DNA from: Candidatus Poribacteria bacterium
Lineage (GTDB): Bacteria > Poribacteria > WGA-4E > WGA-3G
Assembly: GCA_003635255.1 (NCBI GenBank)
Contig: PYJC01000003.1
Location: 1 to 53,085 of the forward strand
Direction: 5' to 3'
DNA length: 53,085 nucleotides
Each line of letters starts with the position of its first letter. The stretch's first letter is position 1. The notes beneath the pieces are model-generated. The model had not been told where the DNA came from and did no database searches. It was given only the letters and a program-made list of their open reading frames with translations. The position numbers and the translations under genes were made by a program. Positions 16,116 to 24,918 of this stretch are shown piece by piece.

Positions 16116-17210
16116 ATGGCGCAACAGAATAACCAGGACTATTTCGTTTATGTCGGCACCTACACGCATGGAAATAGCGAAGGGATTTACGTCTATCGCT
16201 TAGATGGCGCGACCGGTGCATTGGAATATAGCAGCAAGATCACAGGCGTTGAGAATCCGTCATTTGTAGAGATACACCCGAGCGGACAGTATCTCTATGC
16301 TGTCAACGAACTTAACGAATTTGAGGGCAAAGCCAGCGGCGCGGTCACGGCGTTTTACATCCATAAAGAGACAGGTGAACTTAGTTACCTCAACCAACGG
16401 GCAACCGGTGGTGGTGCCCCGTGTCATCTAAGTGTGGATTCGACTGGAAAATGTCTGCTTGTAGCAAATTACGGCGGTGGAAGCGTTACTGCTTTCCCGA
16501 TAGCATCGGATGGCAGGCTCGATGAAGCCTCCGATTTTGTGCAGCATCAGGGATCCAGTGTCAATCCGCAACGACAGATGGAACCGCACGCGCACGCCAT
16601 TATGATTGATCCGGGGAACCGCTATGCTTTTTCACCTGATCTCGGACTTGATAAAGTGCTCATCTACCAATTAGATGCCAAAAACGGGAAACTCACGCCG
16701 AATACGCAACCGTGGGCGCGTGTGCAGCCCGGCGCGGGCCCCCGGCACTTCGATTTCCATCCCAATGGAAAGTATACTTATGTAATTAATGAAATAGATT
16801 CTACCTTCACTGCTTTTCGATACGACGCGAAGGCGGGAACGCTAACTGAATTCCAAACGATTTCCACGCTACCCGATGATTTCGATGGCACCAGTCATTG
16901 TGCGGATATTCACGTTCACCCTTCTGGGAAATTCTTGTACGGGTCAAATCGTGGGCATGACAGCATTGCGATTTGCGCGATTGATGCGGAAACGGGAGTG
17001 CTGAGTCCCATCGGCTATGAATCAACACAAGGACAGACACCTCGAAACTTCGGATTGAATCCAGAAGGAACTTTCCTCTTTGCGGCGAATCAGCAAACCG
17101 ATACAGTTGTTACTTTCGCTATTGACGCTGAAACGGGTGAATTGAATGCAACGGGGGACGTAGCAGAGGTACCGACACCAGTCTGTTTGAAAATGCTGGC
17201 GTGTGGTTAG
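16116..17210 (+). CDS. Lactonase family beta-propeller (6-phosphogluconolactonase-like)
   Basis: A 364-residue seven-bladed beta-propeller of the YbhE/Pgl lactonase family. Typical signatures are YVGTYTHGNSEGIYVYRLD at residues 11-29, repeated blades with HPSGQYLYAVNE, APCHLSVDSTGKCLLVANYG, and GPRHFDFHPNGKYTYVINE, and the end TPVCLKML. These enzymes open sugar lactones such as 6-phosphogluconolactone. No signal peptide is visible, so it is likely cytoplasmic. It sits 14 bases after the duplicated sulfatase and is probably translated from the same mRNA (GGGAG ribosome binding site), which fits oxidation of a desulfated sugar to a lactone and hydrolysis here. Confidence 0.88.
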   Translation: MAQQNNQDYFVYVGTYTHGNSEGIYVYRLDGATGALEYSSKITGVENPSFVEIHPSGQYLYAVNELNEFEGKASGAVTAFYIHKETGELSYLNQRATGGGAPCHLSVDSTGKCLLVANYGGGSVTAFPIASDGRLDEASDFVQHQGSSVNPQRQMEPHAHAIMIDPGNRYAFSPDLGLDKVLIYQLDAKNGKLTPNTQPWARVQPGAGPRHFDFHPNGKYTYVINEIDSTFTAFRYDAKAGTLTEFQTISTLPDDFDGTSHCADIHVHPSGKFLYGSNRGHDSIAICAIDAETGVLSPIGYESTQGQTPRNFGLNPEGTFLFAANQQTDTVVTFAIDAETGELNATGDVAEVPTPVCLKMLACG

Positions 17211-17260
17211 TTCAAGGTAACAGGTCGGCATAGCAGCTACCCGAACAGTTGTGTCTGATT

Positions 17261-17284
17261 CGGGCAGGTACAGGGACCTGCCCG
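17261..17284. terminator. Hairpin between convergent genes
   Basis: CGGGCAGGT (17261-17269) and ACCTGCCCG (17276-17284) form a perfect 9-bp stem with a 6-base loop in the gap between the lactonase (ending 17210) and the minus-strand sulfatase (ending 17302). Its place suggests a bidirectional transcription stop, though no T-run follows. A copy of CCCGAACAG lies on each side of it. Confidence 0.45.
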
Positions 17285-17301
17285 AACAGATAACACAATT
17301 T

Positions 17302-18906
17302 CTACCGTTGATGGCGACGCTGTCTGCGGTGTTCTTGGAGTTTATCCCACGGGTAGATAAAACAGCGATCCGCCCAGTCTCGATAAAGTCCGGTGAGTTC
17401 TTCAAGTTTCTGTGGATGCTTAGTGGCGAGATCGTTAATTTCTGTCCGTTCCGTTTCCAGATCGTAAAGTTCCCAATCACCGGGGAACTTGCAAACCAGT
17501 TTCCAGTTATCTTGACGGACAGCGCAATTACCTTCGTGTTCCCAGTAAAGGACATCTTTACCGTTGTCTTTTCCGTCAAAAATCGGTACTAAACTTGTTC
17601 CTTCTAACGGAAAAATCGGTTTTCCGTCGTATTCTTCAGGGTAGGTAGCCCCCGAAATCTCAAGGCACGTTGCCATAATATCTGGAAGTTGCCCGGGTTG
17701 ATGGCGTAACTCTCCAGCGGATTCTATGGCATCGGGCCAATGTGCGATCAACGGGGTAGCGATACCGCCTTCATGCACCCAGTGCTTGTACAATCGGAAC
17801 GGCGTATTGGAAAGATTTGCCCACGGAACGCCGTAACTCTGATAGGTAGTTTCGGGACCCGGCATGATGCTCGGATCGTTGCCGCGATAGATGGGTTTCC
17901 CATCGGAGGTGGTTTCGGTACTGATGAGCGTATCTTGGTCGCGTTTTGCGGGAGGACCGCCGAGTTCTTCTGCACACCCACCATTATCCGCCAAGAACAA
18001 GATGAGCGTGTTGTCAAGTTGCCCTGTCTCTTCAAGCGTGTCAATAATTCTTCCGATACCTGTATCCATCCGAGTGATTTGCGCCGCGTATACCTCCATA
18101 CGGCGTTGATTCCACGCTTTGTATTGCGCTTCGCTCCAAGGTAGCTGCGAGGGATCTCGTGCTGTGAGCTGCCAAGACTCATCTAAAATTTTCATCTCCC
18201 GCATCCGCGAGAGCCGTTCTTCTCGGAGTCCGTCCCATCCTGCAGCAAAACGTCCATGGTAGTGGGCGATGTCTTCTTCGTGTGCATGCAGGGGCCAATG
18301 TGGTGCTGTATAAGCGACGTAAGTAAAAAATGGACGTTCCGGTGTCTTGTTAACATGGTTTCGGATATACGTCGCTGCCTCATCGCTGACCGCATCCGTG
18401 AAGAAGTATCCTTCGGGAAGTTCATCGTGTTGGATACGGGTGTTACTGCGTGTGAGAGTATTCGGTTTCCAGAAGTTTGCGGCACCCGTGATAATACCAT
18501 AATACTCGTCAAACCCGCGTTGGCAGGGCCAACTGTGCTTAGGTCCATCGGGTCCAGTGTGGCGGGAGATATGCCATTTACCGCTCATATAGGTGCCATA
18601 GCCCTCTGAACGAACCGCATCAGCAATAGTAATACAGCGGTCATTGAGGTCCCCGCGATAGCCTTCAAGTCCATCATCGCCCATCATGTGTCCGACACCA
18701 GTCTGGTGGGGATGTAGTCCGGTAAGCATAGAGGCACGGGATGGACAACAGCGTGCGGTATTGTAAAACTGCGTAAACCGCAGCCCGCCAGCGGCGAGCC
18801 GGTCAAGATTTGGGGTGTGGACTTCGCCGCCATAGCAGCCTAAGTCGGAAAAACCCATATCGTCGTTCAAAATGAGGACGATATTCGGTTTTCTGTTTTC
18901 GTTCAT
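17302..18906 (-). CDS. Sulfatase (arylsulfatase type), minus strand
   Basis: A 534-residue type I sulfatase with Asp15-Asp16 in ILNDDMGFSDLG, the formylglycine motif CCPSR (Cys53 is the residue to be modified, Pro55, Arg57), GKWHISRH, and FLADNGGCAEELGG with later metal ligands. The sequence is of the AslA/AtsA group and differs from the two SIED-type copies nearby. The C-terminus, YDLETERTEINDLA, is a common sulfatase ending followed by a very basic tail (QEHRRQRRHQR). No signal peptide is visible. It is convergent with the lactonase gene and divergent from the phosphatidyltransferase gene. It also needs an external formylglycine-generating enzyme. Confidence 0.9.
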   Translation of the reverse strand: MNENRKPNIVLILNDDMGFSDLGCYGGEVHTPNLDRLAAGGLRFTQFYNTARCCPSRASMLTGLHPHQTGVGHMMGDDGLEGYRGDLNDRCITIADAVRSEGYGTYMSGKWHISRHTGPDGPKHSWPCQRGFDEYYGIITGAANFWKPNTLTRSNTRIQHDELPEGYFFTDAVSDEAATYIRNHVNKTPERPFFTYVAYTAPHWPLHAHEEDIAHYHGRFAAGWDGLREERLSRMREMKILDESWQLTARDPSQLPWSEAQYKAWNQRRMEVYAAQITRMDTGIGRIIDTLEETGQLDNTLILFLADNGGCAEELGGPPAKRDQDTLISTETTSDGKPIYRGNDPSIMPGPETTYQSYGVPWANLSNTPFRLYKHWVHEGGIATPLIAHWPDAIESAGELRHQPGQLPDIMATCLEISGATYPEEYDGKPIFPLEGTSLVPIFDGKDNGKDVLYWEHEGNCAVRQDNWKLVCKFPGDWELYDLETERTEINDLATKHPQKLEELTGLYRDWADRCFIYPWDKLQEHRRQRRHQR

Positions 18907-18939
18907 AGAACAAACCCTTCTTTAGTTTAGAAATTAATA

Positions 18940-18968
18940 TTGTTTTCGACGATTCAGTATGTTAATAT
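18940..18968 (+). promoter_or_regulatory. Possible promoter for the phosphatidyltransferase gene
   Basis: TTGTTT (18940-18945), 17 bases, TAATAT (18963-18968), in an AT-rich divergent gap. The -35 box is weak. The inferred start near 18975 would lie before the AAAGGAG of the gene at 19037. Confidence 0.4.
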
Positions 18969-19036
18969 TAAAAGCAGAACACTAAAAATAAATAAAATTG
19001 AAGCGCGGGAACCTCATCCAACAAAGGAGTAAAACC

Positions 19037-19639
19037 ATGATTGCGAATTTGATTACGCTTTTCCGCCTGATCCTCGTCTTTGTTGTGATCTCCCTCTTTG
19101 GACATCACGTCTACCTGGATATTTTACTTGTCGGTTTGATCGGTTTGATCCTATTTCTTGACGCAGTTGACGGTTATGTTGCTCGCAAACTGAACCAGAC
19201 TTCCGATTTTGGCGCACTATTTGATATCATCGGCGATCGAATTGTCGAATGCATCTTCTGGGTTTACTTCTCTGTTGTTGGGTTGATCCCGTTCTGGATC
19301 CCCGTCATTGTGATTGCTCGCGGTTTTTTTACAGATGGCTTGCGAAGTGCTGCCTTTGCGCAAGGCAAAACTGCTTTCGGTGAGAATACTATGATGTCTT
19401 CTAAATGGACCCGTGCCCTTACCAGTTCACGCATAAGCCGTGGTATCTATGGCATTGCGAAAGCAGTCGCTTTCATCTATCTCGGGGGTCTCATCGCCTT
19501 CAAAAAATCCGGTATCTATCCGGAATTAGTTGTTGGTCTGGAATTAGCAGGCGTGATTCTCTCTGCTGTAACTGTCGCTATGTGCTTAATCCGCGGGCTT
19601 CCCGTTTTGGTCGATGGCTGGAAGTATGTTAAGGGTTAA
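19037..19639 (+). CDS. CDP-alcohol phosphatidyltransferase
   Basis: A 200-residue integral membrane enzyme. I use ATG 19037 because AAAGGAG lies just before it; an in-frame TTG at 18998 has no such signal. The catalytic motif D-x2-D-G-x2-A-R-x8-G-x3-D-x3-D is complete: Asp42, Asp45, Gly46, Ala49, Arg50, Gly59, Asp63 and Asp67. About six hydrophobic segments follow the family pattern. Such enzymes transfer a phosphatidyl group from CDP-diacylglycerol to an alcohol such as glycerol-3-phosphate or inositol phosphate. ITLFRLILVFVVIS resembles PgsA N-termini, so phosphatidylglycerophosphate synthase is the best guess, but the acceptor cannot be fixed by sequence. Confidence 0.88.
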   Translation: MIANLITLFRLILVFVVISLFGHHVYLDILLVGLIGLILFLDAVDGYVARKLNQTSDFGALFDIIGDRIVECIFWVYFSVVGLIPFWIPVIVIARGFFTDGLRSAAFAQGKTAFGENTMMSSKWTRALTSSRISRGIYGIAKAVAFIYLGGLIAFKKSGIYPELVVGLELAGVILSAVTVAMCLIRGLPVLVDGWKYVKG

Positions 19640-19682
19640 CTACGATTTATTACAGTACCAGTGGTTGAAAAGCAAGTCGTTG

Positions 19683-22403
19683 TCATTTTCGCGACATGTG
19701 AGCACCCTTATCCGTGTTTAATAATACATGGCTCCCATCCTCGCTCGCAAGCGATGTAAAAAGCGATCTTGCTGCTGAATACGCATCCGCTGGAAGTATC
19801 CGATTCTTAAGGGTAAACATGAGTCGATAAGTAATAATATTCTCAATCTGTCTGTACTGCCTACTCAGTTCAGCACCCTCTATAGTGTAATCAATGTCCT
19901 CTGGCAGCGTAACTGTCCACTCCTTTGGTATCTGTATGCGGATCGTCTTTTCAATTTCCATTGGATAGCCGAAATCTAACGAATAGGTGCGTTGTTCGTT
20001 GGCAAAGGTTTCAGCATAGTCGGCGAATTCATCAATCGGTAAGGGCAGTAGCATATCATTTCCTACCCACGTTCCATAATTCTCAACACGGAAACCGAGG
20101 TTGATTGTGACCGGCGCGTTTAGATCATTGAGATCGGATATTTCGTGCCACGCTATCTGAATTCCCGGAAATTGGTGGCTGAGTTCAGTCGCTAAGGTAG
20201 CCTTTCGAGCAGTGGGATGTATCTGTTGATACGCCCACCGTGTATCTAAGCTATACTGTCCATTTGCTTGGATAGACAGCGTCCCTTGTACACTGCCTTC
20301 GTTGTCAAGCGTCAATTCCGTTGTGCTGGTAAGTCGGTTGGATTCCGCGGGGAAAATAGGGGTTATCACAAATTCGCCGCGTGTATCGGAAATGAGAAGT
20401 CCTGTCCGCCCTTGGGCATTATATGGCAGGTCGCCATAACTACAGGTTGAGGCTGTGGGATCCAACCAGATATAAGTATCTGTACCCGTAGGAACCGCTG
20501 CAATCATGTGGTTAAACTGGCTAAGCAATGGGAGTGTTGTATCCACACGTTCGTGTGGTGCAAGCCCCATCAGGACCGGATAAGCCTTGATACCAACCAA
20601 ATCCAACATTGAAATGAGGAGTGTGGTTTTATCTTTGCAATCCCCATACTGCATTTGAAAAACTTCGGTGGCTGGTGTAGGTTGGTAAGCACTCTGTCCA
20701 AGTTCAATACCGACATATCGGATATTTGTGGCGACGAATTGGTAGATAGCGCGGATCTTTGCCGCTTCTGTCGTCAGACTTCTGGTTAGCTGCTGCACCT
20801 TTTCCTCTATATCAGCATCCGGGGTATATCTCCCTTTCGCAAGTTCCTTATACCACGTATAAATGTTGTCCCAACTTTCAATTGAGGTATAGCGTAAACG
20901 CGGCACGATGTTGTTAGTATGTGGCATGCCTTCTTCAAGTGTCAGTGCAGACATCTCGTCATATTTCCATATATGGACGACGGTGTCATTTTCTGTGTAG
21001 GATACCTCAGGATCTTTCGGATTTGCTTCGTTCGCAATTTCCCATTCAAAGTGCCATGTTTTGGGCATCTGAAGTGCATAGACGGTTTCCAATGTCCTCT
21101 CTGTTCCCTGAAAATTGTATCCGCCTGTAATCCATGTCTCACCTCCAGGCACCTTATCTTCAAGCGTTACCTGATACTCGATACAAACACCCGGCGTGAG
21201 ACCGACCATCGAGATCACCTTCCACATAGCGTCGGAATAAAGGTTGTAGGACAATAATCCGGGCGGCGTTACATCGTTAAATGCCTCATCAGGTGGTTGT
21301 AGGACCGCACCATCCGGTGTGATTGTTCGTGCAATGTTCACTCCGATATTTTGTGCGGTGGGTTGGTACGGAATAGCAATGTCCCCGTATTTCTGGATGC
21401 CTCTTTCGGTGAGAATTTTAACGACTTGGTGCGTCGTGTAACGCGACTGTCCTGTAGGTAGCACATCATGACTGAAATGGTTGAATAAAACCAAAGTATC
21501 AGCGTCAGGATAATCTGTTGCGTCTGGTGCGCTCGCGATAACCTGCTCAACGTCCGGACTTAAGAGGGTGACAGGCGGTACATCGGCGATCTGCATCGGA
21601 CCGAGATTTAACTGCGTGAGCACTTGGAGTCGGGTCAAAGCGAGAAGATTATCTGGATCGATTTCCAAGATCTGCTGGTATTGTAGTTGCGCCTCAAAAT
21701 AACGCTGTTGATCTTCATAGAGCGCAGCGAGTTGTTCTCTTGCCCATATATCCGTCGGAAAAAATCGAATCGACTCCCGTAATTCTGCGATAGCCTCACC
21801 GAGTTTACCTTGTTCGAGATAGATCAGCCCCAAATAGTTGTGTAAATTTTCGCTTTCGAGACGTTCACTTTTCGGATCAAGTGCTAATGCCTTGTAAAGC
21901 ACTTCAACCGCTTCATCAAAACGTTGGAGCTGTTTATAGGCTAAACCGAGATGGTTCAAGGCATAGAGGTTGTTCGCTGAAATAGTGAGAACGCGCTCAT
22001 AGTGTTCGGCAGCGGTAGCATAGTCGCCTAATTTTTCAGAGATGTATCCGACATAGTTAAGGGCTGCGATATTGTTCGGTTTAAGTGCCAAAAAAGCAAT
22101 AAATGCGTTCCGGGCGTTTTCGTATTCCTCAAGTTGGAAGTATATTTCAGCTATTTTGTGTTGCACCTCGCTGGCATCCGGTCGGATTGCGATGGCGGTT
22201 TCGTAAGCGGCGAGTGCTGCGCGTAAGTCTCCCTGTTGGAGTTCGCTATTGCCTGTTTCAACCTGCTCGCGCCACTGACGATCCCGCTCAATTAACGGGT
22301 CAACCACCCCAGGAGTAGACGGATTTTTCGAGAAAATTGTACATCCAGTGATAACAAAAAACAGGCTTAACAGCCAAAATATGTGTTTTTTATTAAACAT
22401 CAT
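19683..22403 (-). CDS. TPR and transglutaminase-like lipoprotein (DUF3857)
   Basis: A 906-residue exported lipoprotein: hydrophobic signal and lipobox ITGC with Cys21. Residues about 48-265 hold six or so tetratricopeptide repeats (for example LYALNHLGLAYKQLQRFDEA). A DUF3857 beta domain covers about 320-490, and a transglutaminase-like core follows with Cys588 in YGDCKDKT, a His near 632 in FNHMIAAV and an Asp near 648 in WLDPTAS. The C-terminal ~180 residues match the beta-rich DUF3858-like end. Such proteins are common in Bacteroidetes and uncultured phyla; enzymatic activity is unproven. The TPR part probably binds envelope partners. The mazG-like gene lies 33 bases upstream on the same strand. 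Confidence 0.88.
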   Translation of the reverse strand: MMFNKKHIFWLLSLFFVITGCTIFSKNPSTPGVVDPLIERDRQWREQVETGNSELQQGDLRAALAAYETAIAIRPDASEVQHKIAEIYFQLEEYENARNAFIAFLALKPNNIAALNYVGYISEKLGDYATAAEHYERVLTISANNLYALNHLGLAYKQLQRFDEAVEVLYKALALDPKSERLESENLHNYLGLIYLEQGKLGEAIAELRESIRFFPTDIWAREQLAALYEDQQRYFEAQLQYQQILEIDPDNLLALTRLQVLTQLNLGPMQIADVPPVTLLSPDVEQVIASAPDATDYPDADTLVLFNHFSHDVLPTGQSRYTTHQVVKILTERGIQKYGDIAIPYQPTAQNIGVNIARTITPDGAVLQPPDEAFNDVTPPGLLSYNLYSDAMWKVISMVGLTPGVCIEYQVTLEDKVPGGETWITGGYNFQGTERTLETVYALQMPKTWHFEWEIANEANPKDPEVSYTENDTVVHIWKYDEMSALTLEEGMPHTNNIVPRLRYTSIESWDNIYTWYKELAKGRYTPDADIEEKVQQLTRSLTTEAAKIRAIYQFVATNIRYVGIELGQSAYQPTPATEVFQMQYGDCKDKTTLLISMLDLVGIKAYPVLMGLAPHERVDTTLPLLSQFNHMIAAVPTGTDTYIWLDPTASTCSYGDLPYNAQGRTGLLISDTRGEFVITPIFPAESNRLTSTTELTLDNEGSVQGTLSIQANGQYSLDTRWAYQQIHPTARKATLATELSHQFPGIQIAWHEISDLNDLNAPVTINLGFRVENYGTWVGNDMLLPLPIDEFADYAETFANEQRTYSLDFGYPMEIEKTIRIQIPKEWTVTLPEDIDYTIEGAELSRQYRQIENIITYRLMFTLKNRILPADAYSAARSLFTSLASEDGSHVLLNTDKGAHMSRK

Positions 22404-22436
22404 TGTTACCTCCGCCAGCAGTTAGATGCCCGATAC

Positions 22437-22793
22437 TCAGTTTTTCTGAAGTTTTGGGTTTCCGCTGTGGCGTTCCTTATCTCGTTGGGTCTTTTTCTCC
22501 AAGTTCTTTTTGAATGCATCTTCAAGTTCAACGCCTGTTTGATTCGCAAGACAGATAAGCACAAATAGGATATCCGCTATCTCCTCACCAATATCAAGGT
22601 CTTTCTCGTTCTCCTTGAAACTCTGCTCGCCATATTGACGCGCCATAATCCGTGCTAATTCCCCCACTTCTTCCATGAGGATGGCAGTATTGGTTAATTC
22701 TGAGAAATACCGGATGCCAAGGGTATGGATCCAGTCGTCTACGATCTTTTGGCAATTTTCGAGTGTGTAGTCCATATCAGTTTGCGGTTCCAT
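22437..22793 (-). CDS. MazG-like nucleotide pyrophosphohydrolase
   Basis: A 118-residue all-alpha NTP pyrophosphohydrolase of the MazG/dUTPase superfamily. The metal-binding pattern is visible as LMEEVGELARIMAR (EExxE) followed by EEIADILFVLICLANQ (ExxD), the usual Mg-binding acidic residues of two helices. These enzymes hydrolyse NTPs or dNTPs to the monophosphate and PPi, often as housecleaning. It is a single-domain short form. The extreme C-terminus (EKKTQRDKERHSGNPKLQKN) is basic and probably disordered. Located upstream of the TPR-transglutaminase gene with a 33-base gap. Confidence 0.87.
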   Translation of the reverse strand: MEPQTDMDYTLENCQKIVDDWIHTLGIRYFSELTNTAILMEEVGELARIMARQYGEQSFKENEKDLDIGEEIADILFVLICLANQTGVELEDAFKKNLEKKTQRDKERHSGNPKLQKN

Positions 22794-22980
22794 TTCATGA
22801 TGTGATGTATATTTTCAGTACCTACGAAGTGAACGAGCAGTACGCTTTGCGACCATAGCAGTATCTGCAGAACGGACTTTGTGTTAATTTGAGAGCATTT
22901 ATATTTTAGCAGCACTCACGATGCAAGTAAACTTTTTTCTCTGAGTGTCCGTTGAAGTGCATAATTCAAACGTAAATCTC

Positions 22981-23009
22981 TTGATTTTTCTCAAAACGTG
23001 GTGTATACT
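22981..23009 (+). promoter_or_regulatory. Sigma70-like promoter for PhyH copy B
   Basis: TTGATT (22981-22986), exactly 17 bases, TATACT (23004-23009). The transcript would start near 23016, with AAGGAGAG before the ATG at 23063. Confidence 0.65.
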
Positions 23010-23062
23010 TTATAAACGCAATTTCATTTAGGCGGAAAGACTCACACGATAAGGAGAGACGT

Positions 23063-23803
23063 ATGGGACTTACGAATGAAGAACAACAATTTTATGAAAC
23101 AAATGGCTATCTCTTGAAAAAAGGGCTTGTCTCTACAGAAGACATCGCGCGAATTCAGGAAGAAATCAAAGATATACATAACCGTATGGCAGAACAACCA
23201 ACTGATGGCATTGGAATTTCGTGGGAAGTCTATGATTCGGACGACCACCCACCGCGTATCAAGCAGCTAATGCACAGCGAGTTGGTAAGCCCGACGCTCA
23301 ATCGTCTGCTTCGCTGCGACGATATGTTGGGTATATTGGAAGTGTTGATGGGTGAAAATATTTCGTTATATCATAGCAAATTGCTTCCAAAAGCAGGTGG
23401 TGATGGAACGGCTATCCCGTGGCATCAAGACTACGCTTACTGGAAAAATGATAATAACAAACCTGTCATGATTAACTGTCAGTTAGCTATCAGCGAAGCG
23501 AATCTCGAGAACGGTTGCATTCAGTTTGTCCCAGGAAGCCATAATTGGGGCTTGCAGGAACACGAACGCAAACATCAAACGTTTGGTGTTTTTCTACCCG
23601 GACACTATCAAGAACGCGAAGACGCTGTCGCTCTTGAAATGGAACCCGGGGACGGTGTCTTTTTTAACGCCCTGATTATCCACGGTTCAGCACCAAATAA
23701 TTCGCTAAACGACCGGTTGATGAACACCTTCGCTTACAACGTAACAGGCAACGGTGCAACCCAATCTCGTGAAGTTTTACGCGGGAAACCTCTTGATGTA
23801 TAA
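23063..23803 (+). CDS. Phytanoyl-CoA dioxygenase (PhyH) family protein, copy B
   Basis: A 246-residue Fe(II)/2-oxoglutarate dioxygenase. Iron ligands: His121 and Asp123 in IPWHQDYAYW and His207 in LIIHGSA; Arg218 is placed to bind 2-oxoglutarate. The N-terminus (EEQQFYETNGYLLKKGLV) and FVPGSHNWG are family features. It is only distantly similar to copies A and C in the window. It has its own promoter and AAGGAG ribosome binding site and stands alone between the mazG operon and a lipoprotein gene, so its substrate cannot be inferred from context. Confidence 0.88.
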   Translation: MGLTNEEQQFYETNGYLLKKGLVSTEDIARIQEEIKDIHNRMAEQPTDGIGISWEVYDSDDHPPRIKQLMHSELVSPTLNRLLRCDDMLGILEVLMGENISLYHSKLLPKAGGDGTAIPWHQDYAYWKNDNNKPVMINCQLAISEANLENGCIQFVPGSHNWGLQEHERKHQTFGVFLPGHYQEREDAVALEMEPGDGVFFNALIIHGSAPNNSLNDRLMNTFAYNVTGNGATQSREVLRGKPLDV

Positions 23804-23903
23804 AAAAGTGACCGTACCGTTCTGACGAAAGATACTTCCCAGCGAACCTGCCACTAAAATTTACGGTGTTGTGTGAGAAAGGTTATATAGGGAAAAAAAT
23901 ATC

Positions 23904-24914
23904 ATGAAAGATAAAAAAGTCGTCAATGCGTGGAAGATTTTCTGTGTTTTATTTATTGTTATTGCGATGGGGTGCGGGGAAGAAGATCCGAGTCGTACAA
24001 ACCTCGCACCACAGATTTTAACCTTTGAAGCAGAATCGGATATAGTCGCACCGGGCACAGCGGTACAGATCCTTCTGGAAGCAGGCGACCTCGAAAACGA
24101 TATATTATCATATACTTGGTCAGTTACAGATGGTAAATTGATAGAAAATACCTCTGGCGCGATCTGGCACGCACCGCAAACTGAGCGCAAGTACCAGATT
24201 GAAGTTACAGTAAGTGACGGGGAAAACGCTACAACAAGCACACTTGATATACAAGTGTGGCGGACCCGACCTGGCAATTACTACCCCCTGGCGGTGGGGA
24301 ACACCTGGCATTACCGCAATGATAGTGGTAGTGAAATCATCTTTGAAATCATAGATACCATTCAGATTCAACGCGCAGGTGGGAAGACTGTCGAGAGTTT
24401 CGTGCTTCAGAAATCAAGTATGGACGAAGGATTAGAGAACATCGTTAACTACTCTTATCTCGGTCCGCTTCTTGATGAAAGTGGTGAGGTATCAGGTGTT
24501 GTGCAGCACGCACAGAACACCACATCCGGCACAGGCGACACAATCCTATTTGAGCCATTTCTTCCCTTATACCAATTTCCCCTGATTCCGGGTGAGAAAT
24601 GGGATGTGAACTTCCAAGCGAAATTAGTACCTGAACTCTTTCCAATTGGCGGTGGGCTTGACGAATTTGAGGTGCTCTCAGAAGAAACAGTGGCTGTACC
24701 CGCGGGAACTTTTGAAAATGTCTTTCAGGTCCAGGAATCATTTCGGTGGGGTTTTGATATTGGAAATCAGGACTTCCCACTTGATATTACCGTTGTGCAA
24801 AAATGGATCGCACCCGATGTCGGTATTATCAAGTTTACGCAGTCTCAGACCCGTGGCGAGTTGACAGTTGACACTGTTTTTGAACTTGATTCCTTTAAAT
24901 TGGTGGAAAATTAA
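23904..24914 (+). CDS. Lipoprotein with Ig/PKD-like domain
   Basis: A 336-residue lipoprotein. The signal peptide (KIFCVLFIVIAMGC) has a lipobox with Cys24. Residues about 37-118 form an Ig/PKD-like beta domain (GDLENDILSYTWSVTDGK, YQIEVTVSDGEN). From about 123 a second beta-rich domain begins YYPLAVGNTWHYRNDSG, a pattern seen in secreted proteins of many environmental bacteria with no known function, and continues to PAGTFENVFQVQES and VGIIKFTQSQ. Probably an envelope or surface protein. The downstream methyltransferase gene begins 4 bases after the stop and may be translated from the same mRNA, although the functions look unrelated. Confidence 0.75.
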   Translation: MKDKKVVNAWKIFCVLFIVIAMGCGEEDPSRTNLAPQILTFEAESDIVAPGTAVQILLEAGDLENDILSYTWSVTDGKLIENTSGAIWHAPQTERKYQIEVTVSDGENATTSTLDIQVWRTRPGNYYPLAVGNTWHYRNDSGSEIIFEIIDTIQIQRAGGKTVESFVLQKSSMDEGLENIVNYSYLGPLLDESGEVSGVVQHAQNTTSGTGDTILFEPFLPLYQFPLIPGEKWDVNFQAKLVPELFPIGGGLDEFEVLSEETVAVPAGTFENVFQVQESFRWGFDIGNQDFPLDITVVQKWIAPDVGIIKFTQSQTRGELTVDTVFELDSFKLVEN

Positions 24915-24918
24915 ATCT

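Noticed and set aside
17251..17592. Open frame on the plus strand opposite the end of the minus-strand sulfatase
   Set aside because: No ribosome binding site or recognisable content; it is antisense to well-conserved sulfatase codons.
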